Shown: piece after piece, positions 1 to 8,099 of the stretch
Layout of the letters: the number at the start of each line of letters is the position of its first letter
How positions within the stretch are numbered: position 1 is the first letter of the stretch
Source of the DNA: Alphaproteobacteria bacterium
Lineage (GTDB): Bacteria > Pseudomonadota > Alphaproteobacteria > Sphingomonadales > Sphingomonadaceae
Length of the DNA: 64,000 bases
Assembly: GCA_018823325.1 (NCBI GenBank)
Contig: JAHJIJ010000030.1
Span: 372,001 to 436,000, forward strand
Direction of reading: 5' to 3'
The notes under the pieces: generated by a model
Told to the model about the DNA's origin: nothing
Seen by the model: the letters and a program-made list of their open reading frames with translations, nothing else
Databases searched by the model: none
Program-made: the position numbers and the translations under genes

Positions 1-1300
1 GGACGCCGACGCTCACGGTCGCGCGCTCATAGCTGTAGAGCGCGAAATTGCTCCAGTTGCGGGTGTAGCTAACCCGCGGCCGGGCATAGAGATTCTCGGC
101 GATTTTGAACTTCAGACCGGCAGAAAGGTCGATCTGCTCATCATGCCGCTTGCCGAGAAACAGAGGGTCGGCCTTGTCGTGCCGCCGCAACTGTCCACCC
201 AGGCCAGCGACGATCGACACGTTGGTATAGATCGGCTGCTCGATACCGAAGTTGACACGCAGATAATCGAAGGAGAGATGATCGCCGGCGTTGCGACGTG
301 TTTCCTCATGTCCCCCGGACAGTGAGACGATCATGGTCCGCGCGGCATAGGAAATGCCTACGCCATAGCGGTTTGCATCCCGAAGCGGATCGTTATCGAA
401 ATTGAGGCGGAAGAACTCGGCGGAAACGCTCAGCGCCTCACCGCTTTTCAAGCGCTTGGTGTACTGGCCGATGGCACCATAGCTTTGCCGGAAACTGTCG
501 TGGCCCAGCCAGAACTGCTGCCCCTGAACCGAAAAGGAAATGACGTCCCGATTGGCCAGCGTATGACCGATGCCGCCGGTTCCGGTGATCGCCGCCTGAT
601 CGAACGGACGGCTCTCGACATTGTCGCGCCAGTTGCCGAGCAGAGATGCGAACAGGCGCGTCTGGCGGGAAATGGCTGTGACGCCGGATACACCAGCCTG
701 GATTTCATAGAACGGCTTGTCCTGCTCGCGCGCAGCGGCGCCCAGCGCCCCCGGGCCGAAAGCGGCGAATAGCGGGATGACAATGGTCTCGGCATCGGTC
801 GCACCATTGATGTTGCTGTCATAGCCACCGGACACATCCACAAAGCCGCTGACCGAGCTGCCCCCGCCCGAAATCTGCCGATCATAGTCGCGCACGATCC
901 GGTCAAAGCGCTGCCGCACTGGATCGGGCAGGCTGGGATCGTTGACCACCGTGTCAAACTGCTCGCGGGCCGTGTCGATGTCTCCCGCCATGGCGTAGGC
1001 GCGGGCTAACTCAGCACGGGCCTGCGCATGGTCCGGATTGGTGGCCAACACTCGCTGGAATGCCAGAATGGCATCCGCGACCTGGCCGGAGTCAGCGGCC
1101 GCAAGACCGAGAATGTAGTTATAGTCCGGATCTGCGCTGCGTTGCTCGAGCGCGGGCGCCAGAAGTCGATACGCCGCATCGGCCTGCTGAGCTGCGTGCA
1201 GGTCCAAAGCCTGCTTCACCAAAGTGTCGACTTCCGCCTGCGCGGGGCTTGTCGTGGCCAGAACAGGTCCAGCGGACATCAGCAATAACTTCTTGAACAA
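1..1300 (-). CDS. SLAM-like TPR plus outer-membrane beta-barrel protein (3' end outside the window)
   Basis: The reading frame runs leftward off the window, so the last few residues are missing. I place the start at a TTG (1298-1300) because AAGGA-like Shine-Dalgarno sequence lies 9 nt upstream and the product begins MFKKLLLMSAGPVLATTSPAQA, a normal Sec signal peptide; the next ATG (1279) would lose the charged end. About residues 25-130 are alpha-helical with TPR-like A/L/Y spacing, and from about 145 the chain is alternating strand with many aromatic and Gly residues, ending in a SYERATVSVGV strand just before the edge. That order (signal, TPR, C-terminal 14-strand-type barrel) is the plan of surface lipoprotein assembly modifier (SLAM, DUF560) proteins of the outer membrane. 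The substrate cannot be told, since its usual neighbour would lie to the left. Fold class is fairly sure; exact role is inference. Confidence 0.7.
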   Translation of the reverse strand, partial: MFKKLLLMSAGPVLATTSPAQAEVDTLVKQALDLHAAQQADAAYRLLAPALEQRSADPDYNYILGLAAADSGQVADAILAFQRVLATNPDHAQARAELARAYAMAGDIDTAREQFDTVVNDPSLPDPVRQRFDRIVRDYDRQISGGGSSVSGFVDVSGGYDSNINGATDAETIVIPLFAAFGPGALGAAAREQDKPFYEIQAGVSGVTAISRQTRLFASLLGNWRDNVESRPFDQAAITGTGGIGHTLANRDVISFSVQGQQFWLGHDSFRQSYGAIGQYTKRLKSGEALSVSAEFFRLNFDNDPLRDANRYGVGISYAARTMIVSLSGGHEETRRNAGDHLSFDYLRVNFGIEQPIYTNVSIVAGLGGQLRRHDKADPLFLGKRHDEQIDLSAGLKFKIAENLYARPRVSYTRNWSNFALYSYERATVSVGV

Positions 1301-1822
1301 GCGACAACATCCTTCCGTAGCGAGGCTCCCGGCCACCAGCGTTGGGCGAGGTAGGAAGATGATGCCTGCCTGGCCATCCCGCGTTCAGGGGATGGCAAAA
1401 AGGGGAATTGTGCCGGATTGAAACGCATGCCTCCGGCGCATCCATTGTTTTGGAGCTCTGGACGCTATCGCGCTGGAATCCCGGGCTTTGATTGCTGCCA
1501 AGGCGGACTGCGAGACCAGCCCCTTTTTCTGCCGTCTGTGCCCCTTAGAGGATGGTGCGCGGTGATAGGCATATTGATCATCATCTCCGCCAATCAAGCA
1601 GAAACAGCCCCTCTTACGTCGGCGCGGGGCTGCTCCCGCTAACATAGCCGTCGTTCTTTTACTTTGTTGTGCTCCCCGAAAGCCGTCGTTGGTTCAGCCG
1701 GATCGATCGACCGGTTTCAGGAGCGGCAACGTTCGATGTTAATGGCCAAAAAGTTGTGGAAGGCGAAGTTCAACTTGCCAGCCCCATGAGCGACCGGGGG
1801 TTCGTTCGTGGGGCCAACGTAA

Positions 1823-1960
1823 TCAATCGATGATGAGGTCGGCGCCATCGGCTCGCATTTTGGCAAGGTCGAGGCGCCGCTGTTCGACAACCTCTTCTGA
1901 ATGCCCAGTCTGCTTTAGCCTCACGTGGTTGAGCTCAGCCCATCCCTCTTGATGAGCAGC
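1823..1960 (-). pseudogene. Possible C-terminal remnant of an unidentified protein
   Basis: Between an in-frame TAA and a TGA the minus strand reads a 45-residue, charged, helix-like segment (core RLKQTGHSEEVVEQRR, then LDLAKMRADGADLIID). It has no ATG; a GTG at 1924 would give a 33-residue peptide without a good ribosome site. The composition is protein-like rather than random, so a decayed 3' end is the likeliest explanation, but I do not recognise the family and the call is weak. Confidence 0.25.
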
Positions 1961-1984
1961 TTAGGACCAACACGCAAACTTCAA

Positions 1985-2003
1985 GGCTGGAGAATATCCA
2001 GCC
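1985..2003 (-). terminator. Hairpin downstream of the leftward MFS gene
   Basis: A perfect 7-bp stem (GGCTGGA / TCCAGCC) with a 5-nt loop sits about 70 bp past the MFS stop. There is no clean U-tract in the leftward direction, so it may only stabilise the transcript end of the long leftward operon. Confidence 0.35.
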
Positions 2004-2071
2004 ATCATATGCGGCTCAATCAATCGACCTATGTTTTTACTCCCAGACGTCGACTATCGACACGCCGTTGG

Positions 2072-3373
2072 TCAATGATGCACGCCGGAACGGATTTGCG
2101 TGGTGTCTGTCTGGCGCCCCGCGCCCAAGCAGCACAGACTGGCGAGTAGCGCTGCCACAGCGGCAGACAGCATGGCGAAGCGGATCGCCTCGTCCCCCAG
2201 CGCTGGTGCCAGTATATCGCTCAATCCCCCGGATATGAGCGGGCCCAAGCCCTGACCGATTATATTCGAGACGAACAGGAAAAACGCGATTGCGACCGAT
2301 CGCATGCGAGGCTGCGCGGTCGCCAGCAGCAGCGCAAAAAGCGGCCCTATCGTAGAAATGACCAGCATCGTTTCCAGAGCGAGGCCGAGTTTCCACATGG
2401 CCGGGCCGCCAAAGAGCAGTAACAGTTGTGCCGGCGCAATGAGCAACATGCCGATGGCAGGAACACGATAGAGCCAGCGTCGGTCCCGCTTACTCAAAGC
2501 CATGGTGAGCCAGCCTCCTGCCAACCCGCCGACGATCCCGCCTGGACCTCGCAGAAGTCCCATGAATGTACCGATTTCGCTCTGGCTGAGCTCATGTACC
2601 CGCGAGAGGAAGGCGGGGACCCATGTGTGGGTAATCGCCATGTTCATGCTCACCAGCGTTCCTGCTGCAATGCCGAGTACGAAGCCGCGCGAACGCAGGA
2701 GATAGCCCAGTGCCTGGCGGAGGTTGACCGGATCGGCGACCTTCTGTTCACCTGGATCAGCGACACGCACGGGCTCTTTGACCGTGAAGAAGAAGAGGAC
2801 GGCAAGCAGGATGCCAGGCAGACCGGCTGCGATGAAAGCATAGCGCCAACCATGCTCCTGACTGACCCAGCCAAGTAGAGGAAACGCAACGAGAATGCCC
2901 AGCGATGTCGCCATGGACAAAAAGCCTAAAGCGAGGGGGCGCTGCTCAGCCGAAAACAGGTCGGCGATAATAGAATTCGAAGGTGCGACGCTCGTTGCTT
3001 CCCCTGCTCCCAGCAGGAAGCGCGAAACGCCCATTTGCCAAATATTCTGCACGAAGCCGTGCAGAACCGTCATCACGCTCCAGAAAGCGAGACCCGCCGC
3101 AATGATATTTCGGCGATTGGACCGGTCCGCGAATGAGGCAATCGGTAGCGCGGCCGTGGCATAGAAAAGCGCAAAGGCAAAACCGGAGAGCAGGCCGATC
3201 ATGGTATCGGACAGGTGCAGATCCTGCTTGATGAGGGGAACGAGTAACCCGAAGAGGTTTCGATCCACGGTGTTGAACGCATAAATCAGCGTCAACAGCG
3301 CAACGGCGTAGGCCGTTCGCGGCGTCCAGCCCGGTGGCGTCACGGCTGTATCCGCAGGTCTCTGGTCGATCAC
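2072..3373 (-). CDS. MFS transporter, spinster-like (last gene of catabolic operon)
   Basis: The product is 433 residues, the usual size for a 12-helix major facilitator. After a cytoplasmic tail of about 20 residues the first helix carries NTVDRNLFGLLVPLIKQDL, the signature seen in spinster-like MFS proteins of sphingomonads, and the loop after helix 2 has FADRSNRRN (the DRxxRR type motif A). GAGEA in helix 5 is also typical. It starts 42 bp after the TetR gene on the same strand and so is probably the last gene of the esterase/hydro-lyase operon. By context it should move an intermediate or the released acid across the inner membrane. Substrate is unknown. Confidence 0.88.
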   Translation of the reverse strand: MIDQRPADTAVTPPGWTPRTAYAVALLTLIYAFNTVDRNLFGLLVPLIKQDLHLSDTMIGLLSGFAFALFYATAALPIASFADRSNRRNIIAAGLAFWSVMTVLHGFVQNIWQMGVSRFLLGAGEATSVAPSNSIIADLFSAEQRPLALGFLSMATSLGILVAFPLLGWVSQEHGWRYAFIAAGLPGILLAVLFFFTVKEPVRVADPGEQKVADPVNLRQALGYLLRSRGFVLGIAAGTLVSMNMAITHTWVPAFLSRVHELSQSEIGTFMGLLRGPGGIVGGLAGGWLTMALSKRDRRWLYRVPAIGMLLIAPAQLLLLFGGPAMWKLGLALETMLVISTIGPLFALLLATAQPRMRSVAIAFFLFVSNIIGQGLGPLISGGLSDILAPALGDEAIRFAMLSAAVAALLASLCCLGAGRQTDTTQIRSGVHH

Positions 3374-3415
3374 GGCAACCCCTCCATTCAGTCGGGGTCG
3401 GCTTACGCGCCCCTC

Positions 3416-4036
3416 TCAGCTTTTCTTTTCGGGCGATGGAGCAAGCAGTGATGACAACTGCCCCAGCGCGGCACGATATCGGTCCTGGAACTCTTCGGAA
3501 TAGACATCCTCTCCGGTGGCCACGTAGACCGACTGGGGAAAGGTCATCGGGTAGATCGACAAAGCGACACAGAACAGAAACAGTATCTGTGGGTCGATCT
3601 CCTCAGCGAACTTGCCCTCAACCTGCAGTTGTCGGAGTGTCTCGATACGCTCCTTCACAACCTTCCGTCGATCCTCGAACGTGCTTAATCCTTCCTCATT
3701 TGCTCCATTTTCCAGTGCTTCCCACTCAAGGAGCCGGACACGGTGGCGATCCGCCGCGTAGCCGACGAAATAGCTGTCCAGGAGTTCAGACAGGTTGCCT
3801 GGCTGCTTCGCCAGCATCTGCTGTCTTTCCTTGAAGATTTCAGCCAGCACGGCCTCAAGCAGCCCCTTCTTGTTGCCAAAGAAGTGGTAGACCATCCGGA
3901 CATTGACGTCCGCGGCCTTGATGATCCGGTCAATGCGGGCACCCGAGAAGCCGTTGGCCGAGAACTCCTCCAGAGCCGCGAGTAATATCCGTTGGCGGGT
4001 GCTGAGGTCACCTGCCCGTTCCTTCCGGCGCGTCAT
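3416..4036 (-). CDS. TetR-family regulator of the ester/dicarboxylate cluster
   Basis: I start it at the ATG at 4036 (MTRRKERAG), which has GGAG 10 nt upstream; this gives 206 residues and a 29-bp overlap with the preceding gene. A longer frame to 4105 adds only an unlikely basic tail. The N-terminal domain is a standard TetR helix-turn-helix (RQRILLAALEEFSANGFSGARIDRIIKAADVNVRMVYHFFGNK, broken here for reading, residues about 14-56), with the YxYF-like YHFF recognition segment. The C-terminal ligand domain is diverged. It is co-transcribed inside the pathway it probably controls, and the palindrome GTAAG-N6-CTTAC occurs before three nearby transcription units, which I infer to be its operator. 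Ligand is likely a pathway intermediate or CoA thioester. Confidence 0.85.
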   Translation of the reverse strand: MTRRKERAGDLSTRQRILLAALEEFSANGFSGARIDRIIKAADVNVRMVYHFFGNKKGLLEAVLAEIFKERQQMLAKQPGNLSELLDSYFVGYAADRHRVRLLEWEALENGANEEGLSTFEDRRKVVKERIETLRQLQVEGKFAEEIDPQILFLFCVALSIYPMTFPQSVYVATGEDVYSEEFQDRYRAALGQLSSLLAPSPEKKS

Positions 4037-5168
4037 GCCGATCATTCTCCGCTTTGGGATGGCTATACGGATGCGCCATATCGGGATCCGGTAGCTCCAA
4101 GGCATCGATTTCTAGCAGCAGCTTGTCCATGGCTGCAAGAATGGCATCTTCGGCTTCGTAGGCAAACGAGTCACGCAGTTGCGGTTCGACCGCCCGGCCC
4201 CGCATTTCCGGGTCCTCAAGATACCAGTCGACCGTGCGCTGGATGGCTGGAACGACTGGCACCTGATCGTGCGGCAGCCGCTCATTCATTTTGGCTAGAT
4301 CGAGGACATGATGACCGGTCGTGAGCGGAAAGCGGGCATAAGGCCATGCCGGCCTAGCCATCGCTGCGGGCACAGACGCAAAACCGACCTCGCGCCCCAT
4401 CGCTTTCGCGATCTGCTCGACCCATTTGCGATGCGTGAGCGGTTCGCGGTCGGCGCAATTGAAGGCGTGACCCGCAGCCTGTGAACGGTTGCGCACGGCC
4501 GCCATCACGATGCGCGCCGCATTCTCCACATAGAGGACGCTCTGGAGCAGAAAACCACCCTCCGGCACGATAATCCTCGACCGGCCATCCAGAATGCGGC
4601 GAATGATGCTCCACTCCGCCGCTCCGGGCTGGCGCGGCCCATAAACCCGAGGATAGCGAAGAATTGTAGCGTCGAACGCGCCGTGCAGATGTGCCCATCG
4701 CAGCAGCGTGTCGGTTTCCACCACGCGCTCCCCGAATTTGCCGACCGGATCGAGCGGCACATGCTCGGGCATGGGGGCACCCTCGTTCAGATAATGCACG
4801 GTCCAGTCGCGCGCCTCGCCGGTTTCCGATGTGGGACGAACGGTCGCGGCGGGATCGATCCAGCCGGGATAGAACATGCCTCCAATGGCGATGAGATGCT
4901 CGACATGACCGCTCAGCGCCTCAGCGACGAAACGCAGACGGCCATATTGGGCGATCGCTACCTCAAAATGACGACCACGCATCACATCCTTGAGCGGATC
5001 GAGATAATGCGGGTCTGCAATGATCCGCTCTACGGGCCCGGCATAGTCGACGGGATGCCTGCCCGTATTGAGAACAGAGACCTCATAGCCTTCCGCAAGC
5101 AGGGCGTTCACCACCAGCGGTCCGGTCGGGCCGCCGCCGCCAATAAGCAATGCAGTGCGCGCGCTCAT
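4008..5168 (-). CDS. NAD(P)-binding epimerase/dehydratase-like (extended SDR) protein
   Basis: The 386-residue product opens with MSARTALLIGGGGPTGPLVVNALL, a Rossmann nucleotide-binding loop of the atypical/extended SDR type, and keeps a mid-chain segment (RYPRVYGPRQPG) typical of NAD-dependent epimerases. A canonical YxxxK is not obvious, so it may bind NAD(P) without the classical catalysis. Its start codon overlaps the stop of the lyase gene (ATGA), so the two are translationally coupled. In this context it would reduce, oxidise or epimerise a hydroxy-acid intermediate. The substrate cannot be read from sequence. Confidence 0.75.
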   Translation of the reverse strand: MSARTALLIGGGGPTGPLVVNALLAEGYEVSVLNTGRHPVDYAGPVERIIADPHYLDPLKDVMRGRHFEVAIAQYGRLRFVAEALSGHVEHLIAIGGMFYPGWIDPAATVRPTSETGEARDWTVHYLNEGAPMPEHVPLDPVGKFGERVVETDTLLRWAHLHGAFDATILRYPRVYGPRQPGAAEWSIIRRILDGRSRIIVPEGGFLLQSVLYVENAARIVMAAVRNRSQAAGHAFNCADREPLTHRKWVEQIAKAMGREVGFASVPAAMARPAWPYARFPLTTGHHVLDLAKMNERLPHDQVPVVPAIQRTVDWYLEDPEMRGRAVEPQLRDSFAYEAEDAILAAMDKLLLEIDALELPDPDMAHPYSHPKAENDRHDAPEGTGR

Positions 5169-6028
5169 GCTTTGTTCCCTCCAAAGCGGTCATCGATCTG
5201 GCCCCACTGGCGAATGCCCAGCAGGTTTGTCAGTTCTCCGAAATTCATGGTGCCCTCGGGCAGGTGCAGCTTACCGGAGCGCAAGTCCTCCAGCGCATCG
5301 CTCATGCACTTGACCACGCGCAGCAGCAGCGTTCCAGGATAGACGATGATCGAGAACCCCATCGCCTTGAGTTCATCGGGCGGAAGGATCGGCGTGCGGC
5401 CTGCTTCAGCCATGTTGGCGAACTGGATGTGGTCGATCTCGCCGCCGATGCGCCGTAGCTCCTCCACAGACTGAGGCGCTTCAACGATCACGGCATCGGC
5501 ACCGATCTCCTTGAAGCGTTTGGCCCGTGCAATTGCATCGTCCAGCCCCGTGACCGAACGTGCATCCGTGCGCCCGACGATGAAGAAATCCGGATTGCTG
5601 CGCGCGGCCAGCGCTGCTTCCAGCTTGGCAGACGCAGTCTCGAGATCGACCACGCTCTTGCCGTCCATATGTCCGCAGCGTTTGGGATTGGTCTGATCTT
5701 CAAGCACCAGTCCGGCCACGCCCATGGCTTCATAGGTCTGAACGGTGCGGGTTACGTTCTTGACGTCGCCATATCCGTCATCGCCATCTACGATGACGGG
5801 CAGTTTAGACCCCATCATGATGTCCCGTACGCCGGCGGCAAATTCGCCAAAACTGAGCAGGCCGATGTCTGGAATCGCATGCCGCATCGCCGCCAGCGCG
5901 AAGCCGCCGACGCTGTAGCAGGGATAACCGGCCCGCTCGATAAGCCGCGCCGACAGCGCGTCATGCGCGATTGGCACAATGAGTGGATTCTCTTGCGCAA
6001 GCAGCGCATGGATCGATGGCCCTTTCAT
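5165..6028 (-). CDS. Isocitrate lyase/PEP mutase family lyase (2-alkylmalate-cleaving type)
   Basis: 287 residues, the usual size of 2-methylisocitrate lyase, 2,3-dimethylmalate lyase and oxaloacetate decarboxylase. It has the metal-binding loop VDGDDGYGD (about residue 80) and the active-site Cys loop PKRCGHMDGK (about 115-125), the version found in true C-C lyases of this family. These enzymes split a 2-hydroxy dicarboxylate into pyruvate or glyoxylate plus a second acid using Mg2+. Lying directly after an aconitase-family pair and coupled to it by ATGA, it most resembles the dimethylmaleate hydratase / dimethylmalate lyase pairing known from nicotinate fermentation. Whether it is a methylisocitrate-type or dimethylmalate-type lyase is open. 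Confidence 0.85.
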   Translation of the reverse strand: MKGPSIHALLAQENPLIVPIAHDALSARLIERAGYPCYSVGGFALAAMRHAIPDIGLLSFGEFAAGVRDIMMGSKLPVIVDGDDGYGDVKNVTRTVQTYEAMGVAGLVLEDQTNPKRCGHMDGKSVVDLETASAKLEAALAARSNPDFFIVGRTDARSVTGLDDAIARAKRFKEIGADAVIVEAPQSVEELRRIGGEIDHIQFANMAEAGRTPILPPDELKAMGFSIIVYPGTLLLRVVKCMSDALEDLRSGKLHLPEGTMNFGELTNLLGIRQWGQIDDRFGGNKA

Positions 6029-6690
6029 CCTGCCTTCACCTCGAAATCATCCCCTCCGATGGTACGGGGACCAAAGTACGCCCAGGGGCGCATTTTCCGG
6101 TCGCGGTTCTGGAAGGCAATGATATCTTCCCTGAAGCGCAGCGTTGCACTGATCGGATCGAGCGCATCGATCATGGCCTGACGATAAATGTCCGGCACGC
6201 GGAAGCGCAGGCGCTTGCCGCTGGGGCTCGCAACCGTCTGCGCGGGGAGGTCTACGACCAACTTCCCGCGGCCCTGACGGGCCTCTACCTCATCGCAAAT
6301 CGCATCCACTTCATCTTCGGGCAGGATGACCGGCAACAGCCCGTTCTTCAGCGCGTTGGAATAGAAGATGTTGCCGAAGCTGGGTGCGATCACGCAGCGG
6401 AACCCATAGTCCCGCAGCGCCCACGCCGCGACCTCGCGCGAACTGCCGCAAGCGAAGTTATGCCCGGCCAGCAATATCTCGGCCTCACGAAATTGCGGTT
6501 TGTTCAGCACGAAATCGGGATCTTCGCTCCCATCCTCGCGATGGCGCCAGTTGTAAAACAGCCCCTCGCCAAATCCGCCTTTCGCCACCTTGAGAAGCTG
6601 CGTCCCGGGGATGATCGCATCGGTATCGACATTGAGCCGCCGCAATGGAGCCGCGACAGCCTCGAGCCGGACGAATGCCTTTCTGCTCAC
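6025..6690 (-). CDS. LeuD-like small subunit of an aconitase-family hydro-lyase
   Basis: 221 residues. It starts with GTG whose GTGA overlaps the stop of the large-subunit gene. Family marks are NVDTDAIIPGTQL near the N-terminus, the swivelling-domain loop ACGSSREVAAWAL (LeuD normally has SREHAPWAL) and FGNIFYSNALKNGLLPV. The small subunit supplies substrate-recognition residues to the Fe-S large subunit. The changed residues after SRE suggest a substrate other than isopropylmalate. Because the gene is embedded with a lyase and CoA-transferase and not with leuA or leuB, I infer hydration/isomerisation of a branched C5-C7 dicarboxylate rather than leucine synthesis. Confidence 0.87.
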   Translation of the reverse strand: MSRKAFVRLEAVAAPLRRLNVDTDAIIPGTQLLKVAKGGFGEGLFYNWRHREDGSEDPDFVLNKPQFREAEILLAGHNFACGSSREVAAWALRDYGFRCVIAPSFGNIFYSNALKNGLLPVILPEDEVDAICDEVEARQGRGKLVVDLPAQTVASPSGKRLRFRVPDIYRQAMIDALDPISATLRFREDIIAFQNRDRKMRPWAYFGPRTIGGDDFEVKAG

Positions 6691-8099
6691 GCGAGACTCC
6701 TTGGATCAGTTATCCGGCCAGCCACGGCGGAGGCCGCCACCATGGCCGGACTTCCCAGATGGGAGCGGACATTGCGCCCCTGCCGGTTCTCGAAATTTCT
6801 GTTGGTGGATGAAAGCACCCGCGCGTGCTCGGGGAAGGCCTCGCCACCCGCTCCACCGCTCATGCAAAGGGAACAGCCGGGCTCACGCCACTGGAATCCG
6901 GCTTCGGTAAAGATGCGGTCGATGCCCTCCGCCTCAGCACGGCGTTTCGTCTCGCCCGAACCGGGTGAACAGATAGCCATCAGCCCCGGAGCAACCTTGC
7001 GCCCCCGCAGAATGCTGGCGGCTTCGCGCAGATCGTTGAGACGGCTGTTGGTACAGGAGCCGATAAACACGGCATCAAGTGAAAGTCCGGCAATTTTCTG
7101 GCCTGGGCTGACCCCCATATAGTTGATCGCTCGGCGCCTGGACTCCTGTTCTCGAGAGGTCGGCGCCAGAGACGGGTCCGGAATGGCGTCTTCGACTCCG
7201 ATGACATGTTCCGGGCTTGTGCCCCATGTCACTTGTGGACTGAGGCGCGCGCAATCGATCACCACCTCACGGTCGAAGCGGGCATCCGTGTCCGAAGACA
7301 GGGTGCGCCAATAATCGACGGCGGCATCCCATTGCGCGCCCTTGGGCGCATAAGGCTTTTCTTTCAGGAAGGCGAAGGTGCGTTCATCAGGAGCCACAAA
7401 CCCGGCACGGGCCGACAGCTCAATCGACATGTTGCAGATCGTCAGCCGCTCCTCAATGCTGAGCGCCTCGACAGCTTCCCCGGCATATTCGATCGCATAG
7501 CCATTGCCGCCATCGGCCGAAATCTGTCCGATGAGGGCAAGGATCATGTCCTTTGCCGTCACGCCGGACGGACGCCTGCCCTCGAAGCGCACCCGCATGG
7601 AAAGCGGCTTGGTCTGAACGAGGCAGCCTGTCGCCATCGCATGTTCGATATCGGTCGTGCCAATGCCCCACGCCATTGCGCCGACACCGCCGATGGTGCT
7701 CGTATGGCTGTCACAGCAGACAAAGATTGTCCCGGGCAGTGCGATGCCCTGCTCGGGCGCCATGACGTGAACGATGCCCTGTTCGGGATCATCAATATCG
7801 AAGAAGCCCACGCCGGTCTCCCGGGCGCCCGCACGCAACTGCCGGATGAAGTCCGCGCCGTTGGGGATCAGCGTCGCGTCGCCCCGCCCCCGATATGTGT
7901 CCAGCAGGTGATCGACGGTCGCAAAGGTGAGCTCCGGCGACAGGATCGGCCGGCCCGCTTCCTTGAGACTGCTGAATGCGATCGCCGCCAATTCGTGCAG
8001 AAAAGCGCGATCGACGTGCACGAGACAGGTGTTGTCTCCAAAATCCCGGACGATGTGATCGTCCCAGATCTTGTCGAGCATATTGCGGGGAGCGTTCAT
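6687..8099 (-). CDS. LeuC-like large subunit of an aconitase-family hydro-lyase (4Fe-4S)
   Basis: 470 residues, the length of LeuC. It shows the CDSHTSTIGGVGAMAWGIGTT segment (LeuC has GDSHTSTHG), the first cluster cysteine in SCTNSRLNDLR (about residue 350), the other two in EPGCSLCM (about 410), and NRNFENRQGR near the end. All three [4Fe-4S] ligands are therefore present. The start codon overlaps the stop of the CoA-transferase gene (ATGA). LeuC-type enzymes include isopropylmalate isomerase, citraconase and dimethylmaleate hydratase DmdA; gene order favours a catabolic hydratase of the last kind. Activity assignment is inference. Confidence 0.87.
   Translation of the reverse strand: MNAPRNMLDKIWDDHIVRDFGDNTCLVHVDRAFLHELAAIAFSSLKEAGRPILSPELTFATVDHLLDTYRGRGDATLIPNGADFIRQLRAGARETGVGFFDIDDPEQGIVHVMAPEQGIALPGTIFVCCDSHTSTIGGVGAMAWGIGTTDIEHAMATGCLVQTKPLSMRVRFEGRRPSGVTAKDMILALIGQISADGGNGYAIEYAGEAVEALSIEERLTICNMSIELSARAGFVAPDERTFAFLKEKPYAPKGAQWDAAVDYWRTLSSDTDARFDREVVIDCARLSPQVTWGTSPEHVIGVEDAIPDPSLAPTSREQESRRRAINYMGVSPGQKIAGLSLDAVFIGSCTNSRLNDLREAASILRGRKVAPGLMAICSPGSGETKRRAEAEGIDRIFTEAGFQWREPGCSLCMSGGAGGEAFPEHARVLSSTNRNFENRQGRNVRSHLGSPAMVAASAVAGRITDPRSLA

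Larger units (their letters stand above)
1301..2071. other. Long intergenic stretch, mostly without genes
   Basis: Open frames here are short and lack ribosome sites or recognisable products. Two things stand out: a short open stretch that looks like the C-terminal end of a lost protein (1823-1960, minus), and a hairpin (1985-2003) just beyond the stop of the leftward MFS gene. The promoter of the SLAM-like gene must lie near 1310-1450, but I see no convincing consensus. Confidence 0.6.

Noticed and set aside
5983..7122. A 379-codon rightward frame
   Set aside because: Antisense to the LeuC/LeuD-like genes; composition typical of an opposite-strand shadow.
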